Shown in pieces: positions 36,516 through 46,216 of a DNA stretch of 64,000 nt (positions are counted from its first letter, which is position 1; each line of letters begins with the position of its first letter). The position numbers and the translations under genes are program-made. Origin of the DNA: Paragonimus skrjabini miyazakii. Lineage: Eukaryota; Platyhelminthes; Trematoda; Plagiorchiida; Troglotrematidae. Location: contig JTDE01000193.1 of NCBI GenBank assembly GCA_014338405.1, forward strand, positions 53,994-117,993, given 5' to 3'. The notes under the pieces are model-generated. The model was not told where the DNA came from. It saw only the letters and a list, made by a program, of their open reading frames with translations, and ran no database searches.

Positions 36516-37075
36516 TTGATGAGTAGTAGGAACTTTTGGGTTTTCATATACATTGAACATCAGCCACAATTGATCACAGCTGTAACATTCCCATAGACTT
36601 GCCAGTCAGCCCCTTTCGAAAAGAGAACCACTAGTTTCGTTCTCGTTAGGGCTCGTCAGTAATGCACTTCCTTGTCAATGTCGGGACTGAAACTCCGGCC
36701 ACGCCCTCATGAGGCAACCGTGTTGACACCTGCTTCATTGACCTCACATTAGGCACGACCGAATTATCATATTTGAACGCTCAACCACTTCCACTTGTGA
36801 GTAATGATTGGTTCGCCCGATCATCTCGAGAGGAGACACAGTTACTGTCTGTTAACTCCCATCGAAACCTCTCGACTAGGAGTTCTCTCCAAGTTGAAAC
36901 CACAGAAACCATTAACTTATTGAGCGGCATTTTGGTTACTGATAATTACTGCTGAAAGCGAAACTCGAGTCTAGTGCTTCTTTTGTTCGAAACGGGCCGA
37001 CTGCAATGTCTATGGGAATGCGACCGCTGCGATCAGTTGTGGGTGGTGTTCAATCTACAGTAATTATCTCTCGAT
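36516..37075 (-). mobile_element. Hammerhead foldback element, copy 5 (long left arm)
   Basis: Starts GATGAGTAGTAGGAACTTTTG and CAGCCACAATTGATCACAGC. The left arm is long: it includes the repeat's tRNA-like region on the minus strand and the upstream box ACCTCACATTAGGCACGACC to AGACACAGTTACTGTCTGTT. The right end is a short inverted piece (GAAACTCGAGTCTAGTGC to TGTGGGTGGTGTTCAATC). Both hammerheads are broken: the left lacks the stem III/cleavage segment, the right lacks CTGANGA and stem II. Confidence 0.75.
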
Positions 37076-37983
37076 TTTTGACTTACTGTATCTAAAGTAA
37101 TTAAAAAGAACACCCAACTGTCAGTTTTCAAATAATTTTTATGAATAATCAAGGCATCTCAACGAATGCAAGTGGTTTATTTGCACAGACGCAAAGTTTC
37201 TTATGAAAGTTTGTCTACTATCACCCTGGAGTATGTAGTATAATACCGGCAACCGTACAGAAATTTGGGCGAAAATGAGAAGTTACACACAATCTTCGAC
37301 CCAAAATACGATCAGTTGTTTGGATTCACCAGGATTTTGATAATCTTGGGGAAATAAACATTTGTTAATCCGATTCTCTCATGTAAGTTACATAGCTGTT
37401 ACGAAGTTCATCTTCAAGATTTAGACGCAAAAGTGTGAAGACTTATAGATTCTGAATGAATAGCAACCAGTTTTGTCTGAATCGACATTCCAGCAGACAG
37501 ATCTCAAGTGTAAACACTTTACTTCAGGCTTGTTGACCAACTCTTCTGATCAGTCCACAGTTCTCTTCAGTTTATCATAGCTCATCATACTTGCAAGGCG
37601 ATACTGTAATGCATCACGGTTTGGACCCTGTTTCAGATATGATTGATCTAAACACCTGATTGTGCTAACGGTGCTGACGTTAGTAACCCAGCCCATCAAG
37701 AGGAATATACAGAAGTTTATGCATACACTGTTAGCTTAAATTTCTTACTCACTTCAAACAACAACCATCCATTGATTTTGCTTTCTAGTGGAATTTGCTT
37801 CGCACTACTCTACCCGATTTGGAATAAAAGACCGCGTGCACAAAACACTACCAATTTGTGCCATACTTAGGTAGTTATATTTAAACAGTGACAGAAAGGA
37901 AAGAGGTTTCATCGTTTCCAAAAGAATGACAAATAATCAACCTGTTTATGTTACCAGATAGCATAATCGTCATTTTGCACACT
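37076..37983 (+). other. Intron 5 segment: nothing recognised
   Basis: No motif identified. Confidence 0.45.
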
Positions 37984-38016
37984 ATAGACTATCCAGTCGG
38001 CCCCTTTCGAAAAGAA

Positions 38017-38061
38017 GCACTAGACTCGAGTTTCGCTCTCATTAGAGCTCGTCAGTAGTGC
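38017..38061 (-). ncRNA. Type I hammerhead ribozyme, copy 6 left (core intact)
   Basis: Minus strand: perfect stem I GCACTA/TAGTGC, CTGACGA, stem II GCTCT/AGAGC loop AATG, GAAA, ACTCGAGT, cleavage triplet GTC. Identical in core and stems to the copy at 1344-1388. Confidence 0.88.
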
Positions 38062-38386
38062 ATATCATCGCCACTGCCGGGACTTGAACCACGGACATGC
38101 TGTTCATGAGGCAATCGTGTTTACCACTGCGCCATTGTGGGTGATGTTCAACTTGAAATTAACCAAATCCCCGACTACTCATTAGTAATTTAAAATATCG
38201 CCTAGCAGGTTTAATGAGATCGGAGATCTCGACCTGTCTAGGAAGTCCTAATCGCGGGGTTATCGATTGGAGTTAACAGACAGTAACTGTGTCTCCATTT
38301 CGAGACGATCGGGCAACCTGATCATTACTCACAAGCGAAAGTGGTTGAGCGTTCACATATGATAATTTGGTCGTGCCTAACGTGAG

Positions 38387-38455
38387 GTCAATGGCGCAGT
38401 GGTAAACACGGTTGCCTCATGAACAGAATGTCCGTGGTTCAAGTCCCGGCAGTGG
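38387..38455 (+). ncRNA. tRNA-like pol III promoter unit, copy 6
   Basis: A box 38392-38402 and B box 38436-38446, both near consensus and 33 bases apart, as in copy 1. Confidence 0.7.
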
Positions 38456-38464
38456 CGATGATAT

Positions 38465-38509
38465 GCACTACTGACGAGCTCTAATGAGAGCGAAACTCGA
38501 GTCTAGTGC
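38465..38509 (+). ncRNA. Type I hammerhead ribozyme, copy 6 right (core intact)
   Basis: GCACTA (38465-38470), CTGACGA (38471-38477), stem II with AATG loop, GAAA (38492-38495), ACTCGAGT, GTC ending 38503, TAGTGC (38504-38509). Predicted cut after 38503. It is sense to RasGRF and lies in the intron between the exons at 32707 and 43834. Confidence 0.88.
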
Positions 38510-38614
38510 TTCTTTTCGAAAGGGGCCGACTGGATAGTCTATAGGAATGCGACAGCTGCGATCAATTGTGGGTGATGTTCAACTTGAAATTAACCAAATC
38601 CCCGACTACTCATT

Positions 38615-41600
38615 ATTGATTTGGATGTGTTCAGTGTGTTGCATGGCTTATGACATTATGTCCACCGACAGAGATTATTGGCAAATCATTGACATATTTC
38701 CAGTGAGCAATTCAAGAAGTATATCGCACCATTTTGCAATCACAAACATGATATACGTGGAATACACCAGATGTGAAAAATCAACATTTCTTCGTGTCAC
38801 AGGACATGAAAATAGCTCTTCGTTGCTGTGGCTTCATGTCATGGAAATCAGCAACCCAGTATCAAACTGAAAATCACAGAGTACACAAATGCTTGGAGTG
38901 ACTAGAAACATATTGCAGAGTACGGAAAGTAATAAATAAATGTCACCAAATGGTGAAAAATGAAACTGAGAGCAAAGTAGCACATAAGGCAAAGGTACGG
39001 TGACTGTAAAATAGACCCATCATGCAAGTTATCCACAAAGGTGGATTAACTTTTGCTAGGCAGTTGCCATCAGTTGTCTCTTAACCGCTGTTTTTTTTAC
39101 TACCGTCAACATTGATAATCATAAGCTGATCTTGAAAGCGTTCTAGTGAAGGTAACCAGCACTGTAGCGTTGAAGTGAGCATTTTTTGTTTGCTGATGTC
39201 GTCAGCCACTTTTCCCAGATCAAGCGTGCCCAATTTGTTAAGGTTTCGGGCAGTCACATCACGTGAATTACCCCATAAAAGTGTGATACAGTTGTGTTGT
39301 GTCGGATCCAAACCAAGACAAGAATAGAACAGTTAATCACATTCGATAGTGCACCTAATGTCCAATATGTGAACCCTGGTGCAATTCCAATAAAGATTAC
39401 GGAAACACCATTGATCTCCTTTGAAATTTTGTATGTTTGCTTTTTTTCTTGTTATTATCATGTTGATTTTGTGGATGCATACTCCAGCAATCTCCAAAGC
39501 AGTGAACAAAATTATCGTGTTCGAACGATTTTCGGTGCAATGTTAAAACTCGACGTCATGATAAAACCGTCTATTGTAAACGATAAATGTTTTTGGCCAG
39601 ACATAACGCAGCATCAAAATCGACCGCAAACATTTAAGCATATAGATTTTATTTTGTGTTGCTCCAAATTCCATCTGAGAATTTACATAAGGAGTTTGTG
39701 TAATTCTGTTTATCTCCTTCGATCAATGAATTATATTTAGAAAGAATTTATAAAAATTGTTTGATTAATTTTGATAACAGAGTTTCACACGACCTTGAGT
39801 ACAGTTGAAACTTCTAGTTGTTTTCATGTCACCTTCTTGTTACATATGAAACTTGATAGGCAATGGAGATAGTTTAGCATCACTCCTTATGTAAAGGGAT
39901 AAACTTGTCCGGGAAAAGTGTTGATTTTCAAGATTTCTTCAATGGTGACCAAATTCAGACCACCACTGTTTTGTAAATGATAGTTACTGAAACTGCTGCT
40001 TGTGGACATTTTGCACACGGACTGGAGACATTCTCAAAACAATACAATGAGGACGTACGGTATATTAGTAAAATCCATAGTAATAAACATCTTCAAAGCA
40101 TAAAACGGAGCAAATTGCACGCTTTTGTTTTCGAACACTTTTCAAACGGATAGAATCATTTGTGATTGGTACAAACTTCGTGATGATAAGTCTAAAAGTG
40201 GTAGGATAACAATGAGGTTTAGCGTCATTGTGAATCCTCGTAAAAGGGAAGAAGTGAACAAACGTAATACATGGACATCGTCTATCCATATTTAAGTGTT
40301 GATTGGTCACTAGATATACACAATCTGTTAAATGATATATTGCCGAAAACACTACTGACAAAAGCAGTTTCATTAATATACTTAATATAAGCTTTAAATC
40401 TAAACTCTCACAAATAACATTGCACCTTCCACCGCTTCTCTGTTGGTATTATGCTATAGACGAACTATGCAGTTCTGCATAAAACGTGTCAAAACCAAAG
40501 ATATTTTCCAGTTTGACCAAATAACCCATATGTAATTAGTTATAAAACACTTGTAAAACCAAAATTAGTTAACCAGACTACCAATAAAAATTTCGTGACA
40601 AATTTACTTACTTCTTTTGTTGATAATTTCAACTGGCGGATTTACTATTTTCAAGCTTGCCCAAGTGCGAGAATGTTACAGAAACGCCGTGTTGTAAATC
40701 GTTCTAATATCTTTTTCAAATAGTTGATTTTTTTTAAGGAAAAATGACTGAGTTGTACTTTGATTAGGACATATTTCTGTGACTCCGGTTTTTCAAACAA
40801 GATCAGCAGCCTAGTTACAAATGAAAGTGCCAAAACCATACTGGCGTTAATGGCATTGAAACATTCGAGTTATAGTTAGAAAATATGAGTAACTTCACTT
40901 TAGCACAATACTAGATCAGTTTGGACAATAATATTCATCTCGATTTTCAATCTAAAGACACTGGTCCAAATGTCCTATTCTCAAATCATCACCCTCAGTT
41001 TCAACCAAATCGTAACTGGTACAAACTGTCGATATACCCCTAATAATATGAGCCTCATGAAAATCACAGTTAATGTCCACAACATAACGATGGACTCATA
41101 GTAGGTTTTTGTGACTTCCTACTTGCGCAACTTGATTTCTTAGGCTGACTTGTTTGGAAACTTAGTAAGAAACTGCGCGTTTCACAACGGAGTTATTTAA
41201 ATAGGAAAACCAGATGCACGTCAGTGTATATGTTTGGATTATGGTAAACCCCGAGTACAAACATGCTGGATTAATCAACAAACCGTGATAGTTTATACAA
41301 TTCAGAAATTGAACTGCAGTCAAGCTGAAGATGAGTGGAAAAGCTCCCACAAGTTGGATCGAACCCGGTTAGAGGTTCCATATCTATGAATGTTCCTATG
41401 GAAGTAGTTGCCTAATAAAATCGATTAAAAAAGAATACACATAGCAAGTTGAACGAACGAAAGCTAGTCTGCTCATAAATCAACATATTCAACACCAGTT
41501 CTGGCAGTTTTCCAATTTCCTACAAACAAGCTATTGGCGACAGAACCATGTTGTAAGTATCTTATGATATGGACCGAACAATTGTGGGTGATAATCAAAC

Positions 41601-42716
41601 AGTAAGAAGAACCCAAACCCTCTACTACTCATCAGTAACCCTATGATATGTTGTTTCTAGGCGTAGTTAACAAATGCCATTGGATTTCACATCCTAGAGT
41701 TACTTTGCTCAAGTTCTCTGCGTCATTCTATACTTATCTTCTCACCTGTTTCTGTCATACAGGCTAGGTGACTAGCAGACGGCATCCCCGGTCACCTTCT
41801 TAAGTGCATAGAAGCCCAACTTGAGAGTTAGTGAATCACATCTGGCCTAAAACAAGTGATGGAATCTTGGTAGGTAGACCCATCGAGTTATATACATTAA
41901 TCCTGAGCGGTCCAGGTCAGTCTGATTTCAGTGCAGACGTTGTCACATTCAGCCGGCCGTTTTCATTCTACGGCCAATCATCCGTAGACAATTTGTAGAC
42001 GAGTAACATGTTATCAGATGCCGGTGACGTGTAACATCTATAGGTGAGGCATTTTCAAACAAGATCTTACACACCACCCTCGGGCTAGACTGTCATCTAA
42101 GCAGTCCCTAGGTCATTAATATTCCGCGTGACTACGGTCTAGTTTCGCACGGAAAAAACAGCTGTCCAGTAATCGTGTAAACCCAAGAAAAAGAGTGAAG
42201 ACCAATGTCTGGAACCTTAGCTTCTCACACATATTTACTAGTTGAATTAGGAACTTGACGTACAGTGTAAGATGTCTACTATAAAGCATGATGACAGAAA
42301 CAGTATACTTTTCAAGGTAACCAAAAACGTGCAGGTCAGTTTACTCGTCCCCATGCACAATGAGATGACGCTTGCTTTTAAGCACGAGAAGCATGGGATA
42401 AACGGGAAAGGCAAACGTGTGCGGCTAAGTCAGTTGGTTAACGTTATGGCTTCCTATCAAATATCGAGTGACCAGCCGTTGTTGATCGCATCCGACATCC
42501 AAAGTGCTCCGGTACAACATGAAAGAATGAATGCCTACAAAGCGATAGTAAAAGATACTTTTAAAGGAAATCCGAATAGGATCTCTTCCACGGATGAAGT
42601 GTGACCCAGATCTCAACCCCGTTGAAATCCTGTTAGGTGATTTTGATAGATGAATTAACCAACCGGTCAGTCGTAAGAGAAGCATGTAAAACACTACGCA
42701 TTTGTCATACATGTGA
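38615..42716 (+). other. Intron 5 segment, one repeat tail, otherwise unassigned
   Basis: 41578-41640 is another right-end tail of the hammerhead repeat (ATTGTGGGTGATAATCAAAC, CTCTACTACTCATCAGTAA). Open frames at 39294-39740 (148 codons) and 42272-42604 (110 codons) have no motif I recognise and no fitting splice sites. Confidence 0.45.
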
Positions 42717-42876
42717 GGCTACTGATGAGTAGTCGGGGATTTGGTTTATTTCAATTTGAACATCACCCACAGTTGATCGCAGCTGTTGCATTCCCATTTT
42801 CGACAGGGGCCGACTGGATAGTCAATGTGAATCCAACATCTGCGATCAACTGTGGGTGATGTTCAAATTGAAATGT
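42717..42876. mobile_element. Miniature foldback of the hammerhead repeat (ends only)
   Basis: Two inverted arms of about 50 bases (42748-42797 and 42823-42874), both carrying CATCACCCACAGTTGATCGC or its complement. A short centre keeps GGGGCCGACTGGATAGTC. It has no tRNA-like unit and no ribozyme. The left outer tail (ACTGATGAGTAGTCGGGGAT) is present; the right tail is missing. Confidence 0.78.
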
Positions 42877-43833
42877 GAGGTTGTTGTGCTCGATTTCGTG
42901 ACGGCTGAAATGTAATTTGCCGTGTGCTGTGTATAACAAACGTTCATTTTAAGCTTGCTTAAACTTGTTTTAATTTTTTATTATGAGCTTATAAGTTGTC
43001 TGTAGGAGGAAATGTGGATTGCGATGGCAGGAGTACAGGCTGCATGCGACTAGAAACCATCTAAGCCTCTAATAACCGATCGCGTTTGACAGTTGACTGA
43101 ATCGTCAAGGGTCATGTAGCAACGTTAATCACGCTTTTGCTTTAGGACTGGTTAACCGCTAATCTAGCCCTTAGGTACTGTTAACAGGTGTCACACCTGG
43201 GCTTCGTATTAGGAGGCATGAAGTAGCAACTTAGACGCAGGTTTTGCGTTCTTCTGATTTGAAGACTGGTCAGAGAGATAAACGAGCGCTTGCCTTTGTC
43301 AGATGATGGTTGGGCTTACAATCAATGAAACCGGTTTAGTTATTGAATAATTCCAGTTTTTACACATCTGCTCCTCTATGGTCTCGTCACTAACAGTTGA
43401 GTCTTCTCACTTGTAATTCACTGGACTATAACAAAATCCCAGTGTGAATGTACGGGATCAAATGCTGACAGTCTTAGCTCACAAGTTTGACGATTCCACC
43501 AACTCTGTTGCAGAGTAGACGACAGAGCGTTCAAGTGCATATTAGAGACCCATGACTCACTTTCCCGATCGGAAATTAGGTTGAAAACCATGCATTATAA
43601 ATGTTTCTAGTATGAACACAAGTGAACTGTGAGCTTACGTATCGAGGCACTTCGAACCCTCAATGTTAATCACTTAAAAGACCAGTAACTATTCTATACC
43701 CCGTTATTTTCAACACAATCAGTCAACTCAATGCTCTGCACGATTTGTTCGCTCAAAACTAGTCAGACTTGATAAAATTTGACGCACTTGTTAATACCCT
43801 TTGTATTTATCAACTTCCATCCTTTTCTCTTAG
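42877..43833 (+). other. Intron 5, last part: nothing recognised
   Basis: No motif before the micro-exon acceptor at 43833. Confidence 0.45.
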
Positions 43834-43913
43834 AGAAACCCTTCTGTTTCTGCATCAATTCTTTGTCCAAGGACTACGTAACAAAATGGAAAATTGGCCA
43901 ACATTACAGCTCG
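43834..43913 (+). CDS. RASGRF: RasGRF-like micro-exon: DH domain, second part
   Basis: An 80-base exon. Completing the previous codon, it reads VETLLFLHQFFVQGLRNKME followed by NWPTLQL, closely matching the RasGRF DH stretch ETIMFLHQIF-x-Q-G-L with SWPTL. Acceptor CTCTTAG ends at 43833; donor GTAAGA starts at 43914. Entry phase 2, exit phase 1. It lies between a 10.9-kb intron and a 1.0-kb intron, so a gene finder could easily miss it. Confidence 0.96.
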
Positions 43914-44936
43914 GTAAGAGGATTTTCAACCGTACTTTAATTTCTGAAAATGATTATTTTTGTCATTTACCTTATCATATTCTTACTAAGAGAACTTTGT
44001 TGTGAATGAAGAATTAACCCAAGTATATCTTCATGGCACGCTGTGACCTCTTAGATGAAACTCTACAAACTATAAGAAATTTAGGGCAGGTTAGACGTTA
44101 ACAGCCGGTCTATAACTGATCAATGTCTCGACAATTGCTGGAACTAACCTGGGTTACTCACCATGAGAAACTGAGCTTTGTACACATGTTTTTCATTCTC
44201 AAGTTGTGTAACACCAGATTAGGGTACCCAAAGCTCTGAAGTTTCAGAGTGGGCGAACTGTGACTGAACAATGTACATTATTGGTAGAGGAAAGACATAG
44301 TCAAGATTATCAGCCACATCAACAAATGTACACAGTCAGTGTGAAATGAGATCACGAGGACAAAGCAGCCTAATGATTTCATCTGTCCGATACCGTCTAT
44401 TAAGAATTCTAACTTGACAAGTAAGTGGAAGTGTCTGAGATCACACTAGAAAGAGTAAGGTGACTAATGTTCTGAAAGGTTAATGTGGCAGTAGAAAACG
44501 ATCCGTTTGAGACATATTAAGAAATTATGTTGAGAAATACAATTAGAACAGACAAACTACAGCCCATTATTCCCCCTCGAAGAGCTACCAGCTTGAGTAT
44601 CCCTAAAGGTTTCTCCAAAGTGTTTTGTTAGGTGTAGGTTTCGAAGTAAAACTATGTAACATGTTTGACCAGACGGCAGTTTCAGAGCGGTTGGAATTAG
44701 TAACTCCAGCAAGAAGCGTTCTGATCAAACGAAGCATTAACTTACTACAGCATGTGTGATGTTCAGATTAGTCATCACTCAGCGTTGTTCAGATTCCTCT
44801 CTGCTTATTGCTAGTGCAACCTGTTATTACTGAACGCAAAACAAACATATGTACTGAAAATGCCTCAAAAATTTCTCGAGTTGTATCTCTTAACTAATTC
44901 AAGTGATGCATTATTTCTGAACCACCCCACCCGCAG
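43914..44936 (+). other. Intron 6: nothing recognised
   Basis: About 1.0 kb between two DH exons; no repeat or gene identified. Confidence 0.6.
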
Positions 44937-45130
44937 GTGACCTGTTCGATTTGTTTCTACCGATGATTGGTATATATCAGGAATATGTGCGCAACCATCA
45001 CTACTCTCTGCAGGTGTTGGCTGAGTATAAGCAACGCCCGGAGTTCACGCAGATGCTTAAACGTCTAGAAGATAAGCCTTTGTGTGAGGGGCGATCGATT
45101 GAGTCGTTTCTGACATATCCGATGCATCAG
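44937..45130 (+). CDS. RASGRF: RasGRF-like exon: DH domain core
   Basis: Reads GDLFDLFLPMIGIYQEYVRN, then HHYSLQVLAEYKQRPEFTQM, and ends SFLTYPMHQ. This covers the middle of the DH domain (CR2 region, IYQEFVRNHQYSLQ in vertebrates) up to the FLTYPM-x-Q segment just before the conserved PRY helix. Acceptor CCGCAG ends at 44936; donor GTAAGT starts at 45131. The 194 bases plus one carried base give 65 codons and phase 0. The protein continues without loss in the exon at 60452, after a 15.3-kb intron. Confidence 0.96.
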
Positions 45131-45535
45131 GTAAGTCACGTGACCCGACTAATTTCTATTGAATGATCATATTCGACCGTATTGGAAAGATTATGATTCA
45201 CCAACAACTAGGGTGACGTAGAATGCTGTAATTTGAATCATACTCTCACAGTGTCCGGTTCACTATGCGCCATCATTTAGACTACAATATATTTCACACG
45301 AAAAATTAACGTAGTACAGATTTAGTATTCCCAACATGGTTTCGTTTTGATTGAGCTAACATTCTCCTCCGAAAAGTTAACACTTTTATGAGGCAGAATA
45401 AACATAACAAAGAAACGGGCAATCATAGTACAACTTTGATTTCGCTCCGCCTTGTGTCCGTTTGAACTGACTCTTCCCGAACATAGACAGTGTATTTCAC
45501 ATTTATCGGAATAACGACAAATTACAAATCGATTG

Positions 45536-45857
45536 GAATTAGCAGACAGTAATTGTGTCTTCTATCGAGACGATAGGGCAACCTGATCATTAGTCACAAG
45601 CGAAAGTGGTTGAGCGTTCAAATATGATAATTCGGTCTGGCCCAATGTAAGATCAATGGCGCAGTGGTAAACATGGTTGCCTCATAAAAAGTGTGACCGG
45701 AGTTTTAGTCCTGGCAGTGACAGGGATATGCACTACTGATGAGCTCTAATGAGAGCGAAACTCGAATCTAGTGCTTCTTTTGTTCGTAAGCGGTCGACTG
45801 GCCAGTCTATGGGAATGCGACGGCTGCGATCAGTGGTGGGTGATGTTTAACTTGAAA
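45536..45857 (+). mobile_element. Hammerhead repeat, copy 7 (single right arm)
   Basis: A single, non-inverted unit: GATTGGAATTAGCAGACAG, GGGCAACCTGATCATTAG, A box TGGCGCAGTGG (45657-45667), worn B box (GAGTTTTAGTCC), hammerhead, GTCTATGGGAATGCG, GGGTGATGTTTAACTTG. Shows that monomer units exist without a left arm. LTR3 begins about 13 bases after it. Confidence 0.8.
45730..45774 (+). ncRNA. Type I hammerhead ribozyme, copy 7 (core intact, ATC triplet)
   Basis: GCACTA/TAGTGC stem I, CTGATGA core, stem II GCTCT/AGAGC, GAAA, then ACTCGAATC. The cleavage triplet is ATC, still of the NUH type, but the second stem III pair is lost (C opposite A), so activity may be weak. Sense to RasGRF, intron 7. 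Confidence 0.78.
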
Positions 45858-45870
45858 CTACAAATCGTAT

Positions 45871-46216
45871 AGTAGCCAAAAGTCCTTCAATAAAGTCCAA
45901 TGTTTAGTGTCCAGCTCACTGGTTGCCGTGCCGCGCGCGATCATGTTTGTGAACGGTAGTTCCGGTCCACAATACACCCCCGGTTTCCGCTCATACGTCG
46001 TCTGTACTTCTGTCTGGTTTGTGTGTAGCCGATGCCTTCTGTCGGGGTTTATTCACCTGCCATTACTCGTTCATTGGTCCGATCCTTTTGGACGATGGCT
46101 TGTCCTGTCGACCGTGTTGTCCGCGAACCGCTCGCTATGGGCGTACCTCACCGCCGTGGTGAGGTATTCCGTCAAGAGTCAGTATACTCGCATCCCCGGT
46201 ATGGCAACCCACAACA
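45871..46216 (-). repeat. Solo LTR of the Gypsy family (LTR3), reverse orientation
   Basis: On the minus strand it starts TGTTGTGGG (46216), keeps the 25-base register to GCGAGTAT, has GGATCGGACCAATGAACGAG, GAGCGGAAACCGGGGG and GGCTACT near its end. 346 bases, matching LTR1. Possible imperfect 4-base flanks GTAT and GTGT. The 148-codon plus-strand frame at 45907-46353 is produced by this LTR and is not a gene. Confidence 0.8.

Larger units (their letters stand above)
37984..38614 (+). mobile_element. Hammerhead foldback element, copy 6 (best preserved)
   Basis: Left arm 37984-38137 is the reverse complement of about 38388-38545. Between them lies a tail word (GGGTGATGTTCAACTTG to CGACTACTCATTAG) and the region upstream of the pol III boxes (GATTGGAGTTAACAGACAG, GACGATCGGGCAACCTGATC). 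The right arm has A box TGGCGCAGTGG (38392-38402), B box GGTTCAAGTCC (38436-38446), an intact hammerhead, then GGGGCCGACTGG and the full tail. A tail word inside suggests one unit inserted next to or into another, not a simple one-step palindrome. Confidence 0.83.

Noticed and set aside
42272..42604. 110-codon plus-strand frame
   Set aside because: The opposite strand is open too; no recognisable domain, no splice sites fitting the RasGRF gene.
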